A DNA stretch of 40,328 nt, taken from the NCBI GenBank assembly GCA_003151235.1, contig PLWZ01000029.1:1-40328 (forward strand), written 5' to 3'. Below are positions 15,365-24,299 of this stretch, piece by piece. How positions within the stretch are numbered: position 1 is the first letter of the stretch; every line of letters begins with the position of its first letter. The DNA is from Acidimicrobiaceae bacterium. Its GTDB lineage: Bacteria > Actinomycetota > Acidimicrobiia > Acidimicrobiales > RAAP-2. A program made the translations under genes and the position numbers. The notes beneath the pieces are model-generated. The model searched no databases and was not told the origin of the DNA. It worked only from the letters and a program-made list of their open reading frames with translations.

Positions 15365-16783
15365 ATGGCCGAGGTCCTGGTAGTCGGGGGCGGCGTCGTC
15401 GGGATGGGCCTCGCCATGTTGCTCGCCCGCGACGACCATCAGATCACGATCCTCGAGCGGGACAGCCAACCGCCGCCCGGGTCACCCGATGAGGCATGGG
15501 AGAGCTGGGATCGAACAGGGGTCAACCAGTTCCGCCTGGCCCACCTCTTTTTGTCGCGCTACCGGGAGATCATCGAGGCCGAGCTGCCCGACGTTGCCGC
15601 GGCGTTGGTCCGCGACGGCGCGGTGCGCTTCAACCCGATCGCGGACGCACCCGACTTCGTCACCGGCGGACATCGCGACGGGGATGAGCGTTACGAGATG
15701 CTTTCGGGCCGCCGGGCCGTCGTCGAGCGAGCGGTGGCCTCGGTGACCGCCGCCACAGCCGGCCTCAAGGTGCGCCGGGGTGTGGTCGTCGAGGGCCTGG
15801 TGACAGGGCCAGAGGCGATTCCGGGCGTGCCCCACGTCTCGGGGGTGCGCACCTCGGAGGGCGACGAGATCCGCGCCGATCTCGTGATCGACTGCAGTGG
15901 TCGCCGGTCGGCGCTCCCGACGTGGCTGGAGGCGATCGGGGCGCGTCGGCCCGAAGAAGAGGTCGACGACAGCGGCTTCATCTATCTCGGCCGGCACTTC
16001 CGGTCGCGCGACGGGAACCTACCCGTCTCGCTCGGCCCGGGGCTGCAGGAATACGGTTCGATCTCGTCGTTGAACCTCCCGGCCGACAACGGCACGTGGT
16101 CGGTGACCCTGATCGCCCGCTCCGGCGACCGGCCCATGCTCGGCCTGCGGGACACCGATCGTTGGACCAAGGTCGTGCAGTCGCTCCCGACGGTGGCCCA
16201 CTGGATCGACGCCGAACCCATTGAGGACAGGGTGGTCAGCATCACCAAGATCGAGGACCGTCACCGCGATCTGCGGCCTGGCGGCACGCCGGTCGCAACG
16301 GGGCTTCTCGCGGCAGCGGATGCCTGGGCCTGCACCAATCCCTCGGTCGGGCGTGGGGCGTCGATCGGGATGCTCCACGCGCTGGCGCTGCGCGACACGC
16401 TGCGGGAGGTCGGGCCGGACCGGCCGGCCGAGCTCTCCGAGGCATTCGGCGTCGCCACCGCGGCCACCGTCGAGCCGTGGTTCCGGGCCACGCTCGCCTT
16501 CGACCGCCACCGGCTCGCCGAGATGGCCGCCATCGCCGACGGCACGACATACGAGCCCGAGGACCCAGGCTTTGCGATCAGCAAGGCGATGGGGGCGGCG
16601 AGCGGGAAGGACCCTGACGTCCTGCGTGGGTTCATCGACACCGTCTCGGTGCTGGAGCTGCCCGATGCCGTCCTCGCTCGTCCGGGCCTCATGGAACGCG
16701 TCATCGAGCTCGGGGGGGGATGGCGCGACGAGCCCCCGATCGGGCCGAGCAGGGACGAACTGGTCGCAATGGCCACCGCTTGA
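15365..16783 (+). CDS. FAD-dependent oxidoreductase / monooxygenase-like
   Basis: 472 residues. The N-terminal dinucleotide fold VLVVGGGVVGMGLAMLLARD contains GxGxxG and is followed by ILERD (Glu for ribose). DLVIDCSGRRSALPTWLEAIG matches the second FAD motif of flavin monooxygenases and halogenase-like enzymes; GRGASIGMLHALALRDTL is the third flavin contact. The middle (DSGFIYLGRHFRS to WSVTLIARSGDRP) should be the substrate domain. AAGGAG six bases before the ATG fixes the start. 42 bases after the methyltransferase and 28 before the hydrolase. The reaction, probably hydroxylation of an aromatic or lipid-like molecule, is inferred only. Confidence 0.85.
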   Translation: MAEVLVVGGGVVGMGLAMLLARDDHQITILERDSQPPPGSPDEAWESWDRTGVNQFRLAHLFLSRYREIIEAELPDVAAALVRDGAVRFNPIADAPDFVTGGHRDGDERYEMLSGRRAVVERAVASVTAATAGLKVRRGVVVEGLVTGPEAIPGVPHVSGVRTSEGDEIRADLVIDCSGRRSALPTWLEAIGARRPEEEVDDSGFIYLGRHFRSRDGNLPVSLGPGLQEYGSISSLNLPADNGTWSVTLIARSGDRPMLGLRDTDRWTKVVQSLPTVAHWIDAEPIEDRVVSITKIEDRHRDLRPGGTPVATGLLAAADAWACTNPSVGRGASIGMLHALALRDTLREVGPDRPAELSEAFGVATAATVEPWFRATLAFDRHRLAEMAAIADGTTYEPEDPGFAISKAMGAASGKDPDVLRGFIDTVSVLELPDAVLARPGLMERVIELGGGWRDEPPIGPSRDELVAMATA

Positions 16784-16811
16784 GCGCGGCGGCAGGAGAA
16801 CGGAGACGAAC

Positions 16812-17624
16812 ATGCGTGTCGACAACGCTGGGGTGGGGATCGAGTACGAGGTCACCGGCGAGGGTCGGCCGGTGGTGCTCATCCACGGATTCCCCGACTC
16901 GGGGAAGCTGTGGCGCAACCAGGTGAGCGCGTTGGCCGACGCCGGATTCAAGGTGATCGTGCCCGACATGCGCGGCTACGGGGCCTCGGACAAGCCGACC
17001 GACATCGAGCAGTACAACATCTTGTACCTGGTGGCCGACATCGGCGCAGTGCTTGACGACGCCGGAGTGGACCGGGCCCACGTGGTCGGCCACGACTGGG
17101 GCGCCGCGGTCGCGTGGGTGCTGGCGGCCGTCGCCCCCGAACGGGTCGACCACCTCGCGGTGCTGTCGGTGGGCCACCCCACCACCTTCCGGTCCGAGGG
17201 GTTCGAACAGCACGAGAAGTCTTGGTACATGCTGCTGTTCCAGTTCGAGGGGATCGCCGAGCGGTGGCTGTCGGACAACGAATGGGCCAACTTCCGGGCG
17301 TGGGGCCACTATCCCGACCCCGACGGGATCATCTCGGACCTCGAGGCCACCGGCTCGCTGACCCCCGGTCTCAACTGGTACCGGGCCAACGTTCCCCCCT
17401 CGTCCTACGTCGAGGAGTCGATCGCGCTCCCGCCGGTGCAGGCACCGACCATGGGGGTGTGGAGCAGTGGGGACTTTGCGCTCACCGAGGGCCAGATGAC
17501 CCGGTCGGAGGGCCAGGTCGCCGGGACGTGGCGCTACGAGCGACTCGAGGGTCCCGGACATTGGATGCAGCTGGAGGCCCCGGACGAGGTCAACCGGCTG
17601 CTCAAGGACTTCCTGCCCGGCTAG
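16812..17624 (+). CDS. Alpha/beta hydrolase, epoxide-hydrolase / dehalogenase type
   Basis: 270 residues. HGFPDS (25-30) forms the oxyanion loop. The nucleophile elbow is GHDWGAA, so the nucleophile is Asp95, as in epoxide hydrolases and haloalkane dehalogenases, not Ser. The cap carries SWYMLLFQFEG with a likely ring-opening Tyr, the acid is near VWSSGDFALTE, and the base is His in GPGHWMQLEAP. Following a flavin monooxygenase, epoxide opening is a sensible guess: the pair could make and then hydrolyse an epoxide. Third gene of the leader-controlled operon; no obvious terminator follows in the 166 bases before the permease. Confidence 0.87.
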   Translation: MRVDNAGVGIEYEVTGEGRPVVLIHGFPDSGKLWRNQVSALADAGFKVIVPDMRGYGASDKPTDIEQYNILYLVADIGAVLDDAGVDRAHVVGHDWGAAVAWVLAAVAPERVDHLAVLSVGHPTTFRSEGFEQHEKSWYMLLFQFEGIAERWLSDNEWANFRAWGHYPDPDGIISDLEATGSLTPGLNWYRANVPPSSYVEESIALPPVQAPTMGVWSSGDFALTEGQMTRSEGQVAGTWRYERLEGPGHWMQLEAPDEVNRLLKDFLPG

Positions 17625-17790
17625 GGCCGTCCTGGCGCCGTTCGCGGCATCGCCACCGAACCGTCGCGGCCCACGATCAATACCCCGCCTCGAGCCTGGT
17701 GCTAGCACGCCCACGCCCGACCGGCTGGCAGCCTTGGCATCGGGTCCCGGCCGGCACAACACTGAGCCCGAAGCGCATCGAGGAGGCGAT

Positions 17791-20211
17791 TTGGGGGCCA
17801 TTGGGCTGGCGTTTCGCGCTGCGGGCCGCCGTCGATGGCGGTCGTGGATCGCCATATCCGTCCTGATCAGCGTGGTCGGCGGGCTGGTGCTCGCCGCGAC
17901 CGCGGCGGGCCGTCGCACCGACGCGGCGTTCCCCCGGTTCGTCGCCACACACGGCTTCGACCTGATCGAGTACGCCAGCCAGCCGCAATCCGGCCTTACC
18001 AAGATCCCCGGGGTTGTCTCGGCCACCGAGTTCATCAGCCCCGACAACGGGCGCCCGACGTGCCGGTGCGCTCATCCGATCAACCAGTCCGACTTCGCTA
18101 TTGGGTACCTGGCCCACAACGGGCCGTCTCCGATCAAGCTCGTGTCCGGCCGCCTTCCTGATCCGTCGGCCCCGGACCAGGTGCTGGCCTCGTTCACGCT
18201 GCAGCACGACGACGGGGTGCGGTTGGGGACCGTGATCCACGTCCCGCTGTTCGCGCCGTCACAAGGTGCCGCAGTCTCCAACGCGAGCGGTGCGCTGCCG
18301 ACACCCAAGGGTCCCTCGCTCAACCTCGAGGTGGTCGGGTTCGCAGCGGGCCAACTCGAGTTCGACTCCGCGGGTACGCCCTCCTATTTCTTGTACGTCA
18401 CCCCGGCGCTCGCCCACGCGGCGTTCGGGAAGGCGGCGGACTCGTACGTCTATTTCGTCCGCCTTCGCCACGGTGCCGAGGACGTTCCCCGTTTTGATGC
18501 CGCTGCCACCGCTCTCAATGCCGGCACCGAAAACGGGTACTCGAACCAAGACGGTGCGGTTGCGGCGGTCCAGACGTCCATCCACCCCCAGGCCGTCGGT
18601 TGGTGGATCCTGGGTGCGCTGGCCGCTCTCGTCGGGCTGGCGGTGATCGGGCAGGCGCTGGCTCGCCAGAGCATCGTGGAGAGCGCGGACTACCCGACGA
18701 TGGCCGCCGTCGGTGCCGATCGCAGACAGCTGGTCGCGCTGGGCATGGCGCGGAGCCTGGTGGTGGGGCTGGCCGGGTCATTGGGGGCCGTTGTGGTGGC
18801 GACCGCGCTCTCACCGGTCGCTCCACTCGGCGAAGCGCGCGCCGCCGAGTCGTCGACCGGTGTGCAGTTCGACCCCCTGGTGCTGCTGCTCGGGGCACTC
18901 GGCATCGTGCTCGTCGTCCTCGGACTCAGCGTTTGGCCCGCCGTACGGGGGTCGCGCACGACTCGCTCCGACAACTTGGTCGCTTTGAGGCCGTCAGCGG
19001 TGGTCGGCCACCTCGCGGCGATCGGGGTCCCGCCGAGCGCATTCATCGGGGTGCGCAACGCGCTGCAGCGAAAGAGCATCGGAAGCACCGTGCCGATTGG
19101 CAGCGCGCTCCTCGGGACCGTGCTGGCCGTCTTGGCGTTGTCCGGGACGGCGGTCTTCGGCGCCAGCCTCTCGCACCTCACCGCCACGCCCAAGCTCTAC
19201 GGCGACTCGTTCGGGCTTGACTTCTCCAGCGTCGGCTCCGCCCCGGGCCTGCTGGCACAGCTCGAACACGACCGCGCCGTGACCGGGATCGTCCGCGGCT
19301 CGGGCACCGAGGTCACGGTGAACGGCGTCACCGTGGGCGGGGTGGAGGTGAGCGACATTCGGGGGCGGCTTCCCATCTCGGTCGCGGCGGGACAATTGCC
19401 GAGTGGCGATCGCGAGCTTGGGCTCGGTAGCACGACGATGCGAGCCACCCATACGAGTGTCGGCTCAATCGTGCGGGTGACCGTGTCGTTGCCATCGGGG
19501 GGGAAGCGAACCGAGCCGTTCCGTGTGGTGTCGCGGATCTCGTTCCCGTTGCTCGGAGGAGCGGTCAGCCTAGGAACCGGGGCGTTGTTGCCGGCTGCCG
19601 GGGCCGAGAGGGTCGCGTGCCCGCCGGGGGCGGGATTGGCGTCATGTCGGACGGCGATCACGGACGGGGCCAGCCAGGGCGGCGGGTCGATTCTGGCCAC
19701 CTTCGTGCCGGGCCCCCGGGGCCAGGCCGCAATCAACCGCTACCTCGTCCAGTACCAGGCGATCGCTTCGCTGCCCACGACCCCGACATCGCTGGTCAAC
19801 TTCGGGGAAGCGGTCAACTTCCCGCTCCTCTTCGGAGCCATCCTGGCCGTTTCCGGTGCGGCGACCCTCGCCCACCTCCTCGTAGTGAGCGTCTCCAGGC
19901 GACGCCAAGAGGTCGGGCTGCTCAAGGTCCTGGGGTTCGTGAACGGCCAGGTCGTCTCTTCGGTGGCCTGGCAGGCCACCACGCTCGCGCTCGTCGGGGT
20001 CGTCATCGGCGTGCCACTCGGGGTGGCCCTCGGCCAGGTGGTCTGGCGCGACTTCGCGAACAACCTGGGCGTCGTGCCGGTCTCGATCGTGCCGATCGCC
20101 CTGCTGGGCCTGATCGTCGCCGCCGTGCTGGTGGCGGCAAACCTCGTCGCCATGGCTCCGGCGCTGCTGGCCACCCGGTCGCGGCCCGGCGAGCTCCTGC
20201 GGACTTCCTGA
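17791..20211 (+). CDS. FtsX/MacB-type ABC permease, large
   Basis: 806 residues. N-terminal TM helix WIAISVLISVVGGLVLAAT follows the basic GRRRWRS. A periplasmic-type domain (about 45-270) precedes TM helices at about 275-385 (WWILGALAALVGLAVIG and others). A second extracytoplasmic part follows, then the C-terminal FtsX-like block of three helices with SRRRQEVGLLKVLGFVNGQV. This is the layout of two-module permeases of the LolE/MacB superfamily. No ATPase of the LolD type is adjacent, so the partner must be elsewhere. The TTG at 17791 is chosen because AGGAGG lies four bases upstream; the GTG or ATG starts further up lack one. Confidence 0.82.
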   Translation: MGAIGLAFRAAGRRRWRSWIAISVLISVVGGLVLAATAAGRRTDAAFPRFVATHGFDLIEYASQPQSGLTKIPGVVSATEFISPDNGRPTCRCAHPINQSDFAIGYLAHNGPSPIKLVSGRLPDPSAPDQVLASFTLQHDDGVRLGTVIHVPLFAPSQGAAVSNASGALPTPKGPSLNLEVVGFAAGQLEFDSAGTPSYFLYVTPALAHAAFGKAADSYVYFVRLRHGAEDVPRFDAAATALNAGTENGYSNQDGAVAAVQTSIHPQAVGWWILGALAALVGLAVIGQALARQSIVESADYPTMAAVGADRRQLVALGMARSLVVGLAGSLGAVVVATALSPVAPLGEARAAESSTGVQFDPLVLLLGALGIVLVVLGLSVWPAVRGSRTTRSDNLVALRPSAVVGHLAAIGVPPSAFIGVRNALQRKSIGSTVPIGSALLGTVLAVLALSGTAVFGASLSHLTATPKLYGDSFGLDFSSVGSAPGLLAQLEHDRAVTGIVRGSGTEVTVNGVTVGGVEVSDIRGRLPISVAAGQLPSGDRELGLGSTTMRATHTSVGSIVRVTVSLPSGGKRTEPFRVVSRISFPLLGGAVSLGTGALLPAAGAERVACPPGAGLASCRTAITDGASQGGGSILATFVPGPRGQAAINRYLVQYQAIASLPTTPTSLVNFGEAVNFPLLFGAILAVSGAATLAHLLVVSVSRRRQEVGLLKVLGFVNGQVVSSVAWQATTLALVGVVIGVPLGVALGQVVWRDFANNLGVVPVSIVPIALLGLIVAAVLVAANLVAMAPALLATRSRPGELLRTS

Positions 20212-20266
20212 CGGCCCACGAAGGCCGGATCTCGTGTGCCCAATGTCTCGCGACACCGAAATTTTG

Positions 20267-20350
20267 TGCGGGCGAGAGGACTCGAACCTCCATCCCCGTG
20301 AGGGGACCGGGACCTAAACCCGGCGCGTCTACCAGTTCCGCCACACCCGC
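20267..20350 (-). tRNA. tRNA-Leu(UAG)
   Basis: On the minus strand GCGGGTG pairs with CGCCCGC (one G-U) to close the acceptor stem. The D arm is GGCGGAACTGGTAGACGC, the anticodon arm GCCGGGTTTAGGTCCCGG places TAG in the loop, a long variable arm TCCCCTCACGGGGAT marks a class II tRNA, and the T arm reads GGAGGTTCGAGTCCTCT. Anticodon UAG reads CUA/CUN leucine codons. CCA is not encoded: ACA follows. The 84-base length fits tRNA-Leu. Confidence 0.96.
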
Positions 20351-20372
20351 CAGCGCCCGAGGGCGCCGGCCG

Positions 20373-20378
20373 ATTCTA
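20373..20378 (-). promoter_or_regulatory. Candidate -10 box of tRNA-Leu
   Basis: TAGAAT on the minus strand, 22 bases before the tRNA 5' end; GTCACA about 17-18 bases further upstream could be a weak -35. Same hexamer as before ssrA and cysO. Confidence 0.4.
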
Positions 20379-20457
20379 AGGGGGCACCGATGGTGTGACC
20401 GTGACGACCGCCGGCCGTGGGCACCCGGGATGGGACTTCGAGCGCATCGCGGCCGGG

Positions 20458-20463
20458 TAGCCT
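20458..20463 (+). promoter_or_regulatory. Candidate -10 box of clpP, leaderless spacing
   Basis: TAGCCT followed by seven bases and ATG at 20471. The spacing suggests transcription starting at or next to the ATG. It also argues for 20471 over the ATG at 20465, which would be only one base from the hexamer. Confidence 0.4.
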
Positions 20464-20470
20464 CATGCGC

Positions 20471-21082
20471 ATGCCCAACCACTCGGTTCAGCCCATTCTG
20501 GCTGCTGCGGGTCCGTCTTTCGACCCCGGGTCGGAGATCTTCCAGCGGCTCTTGAAGGAGCGCATCATCTTCCTCGGCAGCACGGTCGACCAGGCCATGG
20601 CCAACTCGATCTGCGCCCAGCTCATCCTCTTGGAGGCCGAGGACCACGAGCGCGACATCTCGATCTACATCAACTCGCCCGGGGGGTCGGTCACCGACGG
20701 CCTGGCCATCTACGACACCATGCAGTACGTCCGCTGCGACGTGGCCACGATCTGCCTCGGCCTCGCCGCGTCGATGGGCCAGTTCCTGCTCTGTGCCGGC
20801 GCCCATGGCAAGCGCTTCGCGCTGCCGCACTCCCGGATCCTCATGCACCAGCCCTCGGGTTCGATGCAGGGCCAGGCGGCCGACATCGCCATCCAGGCCG
20901 AGCAGATCGTCTACTTGAAGCGGATGATGGCCGAGCGGATCTCCCAGCACACCGGCCAGCCGATCGAGCGGATCGAGGCCGACTCGGACCGCGACCGCTG
21001 GTTCACCGCCGAAGAGGCGCGCGACTACGGGTTCATCGATCAGGTGATCGACCGGTCTCCCACCACGGTCGGCGGTAACTGA
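20471..21082 (+). CDS. clpP: ATP-dependent Clp protease proteolytic subunit
   Basis: 203 residues. The catalytic triad is intact: Ser101 in GLAASMGQF, His126 in [11 protein letters not shown], Asp175 in [26 protein letters not shown] is standard. Degrades proteins handed over by ClpX/ClpC, including tmRNA-tagged ones. Actinobacteria usually have clpP1-clpP2 in tandem next to tig and clpX; here a single copy stands apart, so this may be an extra paralogue. The first ATG (20465) adds two residues; 20471 is preferred for the promoter spacing. Only two bases separate its stop from the polysaccharide-export permease start. Confidence 0.96.
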   Translation: MPNHSVQPILAAAGPSFDPGSEIFQRLLKERIIFLGSTVDQAMANSICAQLILLEAEDHERDISIYINSPGGSVTDGLAIYDTMQYVRCDVATICLGLAASMGQFLLCAGAHGKRFALPHSRILMHQPSGSMQGQAADIAIQAEQIVYLKRMMAERISQHTGQPIERIEADSDRDRWFTAEEARDYGFIDQVIDRSPTTVGGN

Positions 21083-21084
21083 GC

Positions 21085-22038
21085 GTGGCGCTCGAGGCTG
21101 CGGCCCCGAGCGGAGTTGCCGGGCGGGCAAAGACCACCCGTGTCGTCGCTTCGCACGTCAGCGTGCCGAAGCGGGTCGCCGAGATCTGGAGGTCGCGGCA
21201 ACTCCTGATCAACATGGTCTCGACCGAGATCCGGGTGAAGTACAAGAACTCGGTCCTCGGACTCGTCTGGTCGCTGCTCGCGCCGGCGATGGCGCTGTTG
21301 GTCTACGCGATCGTGTTCGGCGTCGCGTTGAAGAACGGCTACCCCGAGTTCGTGATCCTGTTGTTCTCGGGCCTGCTCGCCTGGAACCTCTTCCAGACCT
21401 CGGTGCTGACGGCCACCGGCGCCATCGTCAACAATGCCGGACTGGTCAAGAAGGTGTCGTTCCCGCGCGAGATCCTGGCCCTGGCCTCGGTCGGCTCCGC
21501 GTCGGTCTTCTTCTTCTTCCAGGCTTGCGTCATGGTCATCTTCTTGGTGGTCCTGCACTGGCGCCCCGCGTTCGGCGAGCTGTGGCTCATCCCGGTCGCC
21601 CTGGTGCCGTTGCTTGTGTTCTGCTCGGCCATGGCCATCTTCCTGGCCGCGGTCAACGTGTACCTGCGTGACACCCAGCACCTGATCGAGGTGGTTGTCG
21701 GCTCGGCGTGGTTCTGGGCCTGCCCGATCGTCTACTCGTTCGCGCACATCGTCGAGCCCAAGCTGAGTGCTCACCACATCTTGGGAATCCCGCTCCTCTG
21801 GCTGTACTTCTTGAACCCGATGGTGCCGATCGTGCTCACCTTCGAGCGGGTGCTCTACGCCAAGACAGGGCTCGTGCCGCTGACGACAACCCACGTCCCG
21901 ACCCAGCTGCTGCCCACCTGGGGGTCGATGACCTACGTGGAGATGGACGCGATCGTGCTCGGGGTCTCGCTTCTCCTCCTCTACGGGGCCATGGTGGTGT
22001 TCGGTCGGCTGGCCGGGAACTTCGCCGAGGAGCTGTAG
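21085..22038 (+). CDS. ABC-2 type polysaccharide export permease (Wzm-like)
   Basis: 317 residues with about six TM helices: SVLGLVWSLLAPAMALLVYAIVF, FVILLFSGLLAWNLFQT, SVFFFFQACVMVIFLVVLH, LWLIPVALVPLLVFCSAMAIF, ACPIVYSF region and LGVSLLLLYGAMVVF. The motifs EIRVKYKNSVLGLVWSLL (amphipathic helix that docks on the ATPase) and VYLRDTQHLIEVV are typical of O-antigen or teichoic-acid exporters. Moves lipid-linked glycans across the membrane with the ATPase that follows without a gap. GTG start two bases after clpP. Confidence 0.92.
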   Translation: MALEAAAPSGVAGRAKTTRVVASHVSVPKRVAEIWRSRQLLINMVSTEIRVKYKNSVLGLVWSLLAPAMALLVYAIVFGVALKNGYPEFVILLFSGLLAWNLFQTSVLTATGAIVNNAGLVKKVSFPREILALASVGSASVFFFFQACVMVIFLVVLHWRPAFGELWLIPVALVPLLVFCSAMAIFLAAVNVYLRDTQHLIEVVVGSAWFWACPIVYSFAHIVEPKLSAHHILGIPLLWLYFLNPMVPIVLTFERVLYAKTGLVPLTTTHVPTQLLPTWGSMTYVEMDAIVLGVSLLLLYGAMVVFGRLAGNFAEEL

Positions 22039-23280
22039 GTGGGCAACATCGCCGTCGAGATCCAGGACGTTTCCAAGCGCTTCCGCCTCTACCACCAGAA
22101 GTACACGTCGCTGAAGGAGCGGGTGATCCACGCCGGGCGGACCCCGTACACCGAGCTGTGGGCGCTGCGCGACATCGGCTTCGAGGTTGAGGAGGGCCAG
22201 ACGGTGGGCATCCTCGGACGGAACGGCTCGGGCAAGTCCACCCTGCTGAAATGCGTCTGCGGTGTGCTCCAGCCGACCGAGGGCCAGGTCGTCGTCCGCG
22301 GCAAGCTGGCCGGCCTGCTCGAGCTCGGCGCCGGGTTCCAGCCCGACCTCACGGGGCGCCAGAACATCTATCTCAACGGGTCGCTGCTCGGGTTGGCCAA
22401 GAGCGACATCGACAAGGTCTTCGACGAGGTCGTGGCCTTCGCCGAGCTCGACCAGTTCATCGACAACCAGGTCAAGTTCTACTCGTCGGGCATGTACGTC
22501 CGGCTCGGATTCGCCGTCGCGGTCAACGTCGACCCCGACGTGCTCGTGATCGACGAGGTCCTGGCGGTCGGCGACGAGCGTTTCCAGCGCAAGTGCCTCG
22601 ACCGTGTGAAGGAGTTCCAGACCGAGGGCCGCACGATCATCTTCGTGTCCCACTCGCCCGACCAGGTCCGCGCCATCTGCGACCAGGCCGTGGTGCTGAG
22701 CGACGGCCGCATGGTCGGCCACGGCACGCCCGGGGAGGCGGTGCGCATCTTCCGCGAGCACCTGCTCGAGGCCGGTGACATCCTCGCCCTCGGGCACGGG
22801 GACGACGAGGCCGGGCAGGCCGAGGAGGCCGGGCCGATCACGGTAACCACGACCGACAGCTCGCACCCGATCCGGATCACGGAGGTGACGGTGGAGCACC
22901 CGGGCACCGGCGAGCGGCCGTATCTCATCACCGACGAGCCGCTCACCGTCTCCTTGCAGTACTCGGCCGCCTCCGTGATGACGGCGTCGTTCGTCGTCGA
23001 GATCCGCGACGACCAGTCCAAGGTGCTGCTGCGCACGGTGTCGGGCGACCTCGGTGCGCCGCTCGAGATCCCGGCGGGGACCGGCACGGTCTCGTTCCAG
23101 TGGGCCACCTTCCCGTTCCTCGACGGCGTCTACGACGTGTCGGCCGGGGTGGAGCACCAGGCGGGGGCCCAGCTCTATGACTGGAAGGAATCCGCGGCGA
23201 AGCTTGAGGTTATGAACCCGACCAAGAACGTCGGGCTGCTCAACCTCCCCGTCGGCGTCACCCTCGTCCCGGACCGGTGA
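22039..23280 (+). CDS. ABC ATPase with C-terminal glycan-binding domain (Wzt-like)
   Basis: 413 residues. ATPase domain: Walker A GRNGSGKST (60-68), signature YSSGMYVRL (148-156), Walker B VLVIDEVLAVGD (168-179), switch His in SHS (205). LGAGFQPDLTGRQNIYLNGSLLGL is characteristic of O-antigen/teichoic exporters. Residues from about 265 to 413 form a beta-rich extension like the Wzt C-terminal domain, which recognises the modified non-reducing end of the glycan before export. GTG start directly at the end of the permease stop; its own stop overlaps the next GTG by four bases. Confidence 0.92.
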   Translation: MGNIAVEIQDVSKRFRLYHQKYTSLKERVIHAGRTPYTELWALRDIGFEVEEGQTVGILGRNGSGKSTLLKCVCGVLQPTEGQVVVRGKLAGLLELGAGFQPDLTGRQNIYLNGSLLGLAKSDIDKVFDEVVAFAELDQFIDNQVKFYSSGMYVRLGFAVAVNVDPDVLVIDEVLAVGDERFQRKCLDRVKEFQTEGRTIIFVSHSPDQVRAICDQAVVLSDGRMVGHGTPGEAVRIFREHLLEAGDILALGHGDDEAGQAEEAGPITVTTTDSSHPIRITEVTVEHPGTGERPYLITDEPLTVSLQYSAASVMTASFVVEIRDDQSKVLLRTVSGDLGAPLEIPAGTGTVSFQWATFPFLDGVYDVSAGVEHQAGAQLYDWKESAAKLEVMNPTKNVGLLNLPVGVTLVPDR

Positions 23281-24299
23281 GCGGCAAAGGGCCCGAAGCG
23301 GCAGCCGCGGCGGATCTCGCGGTCGCCCACGACTACCTGGCCAAGGTGATGGGCGAGATCGACGAGGAGGTCCTGCGGAGGCGAAGCTCCGGGGACCTTC
23401 CGCTGCGCGTCGAGCGAGAGCTCGACGAGTTGTTCTTGAAGTACTCGCCCATGGCCGGGCGCGACGGGAGCCTCGAGGAGGCGCTCGGGGTCGTCGAGGC
23501 GGCGAGCTTCATCGACCCGGTGGTTCCGGTCGAGTCGTCCAAGCCCGGCGGCGCGCTGGTCAAGCAGTCGATCCGCCGGGCCAGCCTCTGGTACATGGGC
23601 TGGGTCGTGCACCAGATCAACCAGTTCGCGTCGGCAACCAGCCGGACGCTCCGGGTCCTCGACGACCGGGTGCGGGCCCTCCAGACCGAGTTCGACGCGC
23701 AGCGGGTGCTGCCGGCCCCCGTGATCGAGACGAAATGGGCCCACGGGCCCGGCGCGTGGTGGGTCGACCGGGTCCTGGAAACGATCGCCGGCCAGAGCGG
23801 CCGCGTCCTGCACACGGCCGCCGGAGATGGCTGGTTCGTCAGGCGGCTGGCCGAACGAGAACTCGACGCGTACGGCGTGGACCCCCGGGAGGGCCGGATC
23901 GACCGGGCCGAGGTCGAGGGGCTCGACCTGCGCGAGGAGGCGGTGCTCGACCACCTGCGGGCGGTGGCGCCCGAGGGGCTGGGAGGGCTCGTGCTCACCG
24001 GCGTCGTCGACGGGATGTCGGCCGCCGAGCGCGACGCGGTCGTGGCTCTGGCGGGCCGCATCATCGCCCCGTTCGGGCGGGTGGTCGTCCACTCGCTGTC
24101 CGAGGCTGGCTGGACATCCGACGACGCGCCTGTCGAGGCCGACCTGGCCTCGGGCCGGCCGCTGCGATCGAGGACCTGGGCGACGCTTTTTGGCCGGGCG
24201 GGGTTCGAGGTCGAGGTGATCGACGGGCCGGGGTCGCTCGACTATCTGGTCATCGCAGTATCCGACGGGGGCGGGGAGGGCGTTCACTCCACCCGATGA
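23277..24299 (+). CDS. Methyltransferase-like protein with degenerate SAM motif
   Basis: 340 residues, GTG start overlapping wzt by four bases. About residues 1-155 are helical, with DDRVRALQTEFDAQ near the end as a short coiled coil. The rest has a Rossmann-type outline: GRVLHTAAGDGWFVRRLAERELDAYGVDP corresponds to motif I plus strand 2, but the usual acidic/Gly loop (E/DxGxGxG) reads HTAAGDG. LGGLVLTGVVDGMSAAERDAVVALAGRIIAPFGRVVVHS fills the motif II-III region. Related proteins occur in actinobacterial polysaccharide clusters. It may modify the glycan end read by Wzt, or have lost catalysis. Assignment from fold and context. Confidence 0.65.
   Translation: MSGKGPEAAAAADLAVAHDYLAKVMGEIDEEVLRRRSSGDLPLRVERELDELFLKYSPMAGRDGSLEEALGVVEAASFIDPVVPVESSKPGGALVKQSIRRASLWYMGWVVHQINQFASATSRTLRVLDDRVRALQTEFDAQRVLPAPVIETKWAHGPGAWWVDRVLETIAGQSGRVLHTAAGDGWFVRRLAERELDAYGVDPREGRIDRAEVEGLDLREEAVLDHLRAVAPEGLGGLVLTGVVDGMSAAERDAVVALAGRIIAPFGRVVVHSLSEAGWTSDDAPVEADLASGRPLRSRTWATLFGRAGFEVEVIDGPGSLDYLVIAVSDGGGEGVHSTR

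Noticed and set aside
23735-24295. Long N-terminal extension of the GT4 gene
   Set aside because: Overlaps the methyltransferase-like gene in another frame and is Arg/Gly-rich; the GT4 N-terminus begins at 24296.
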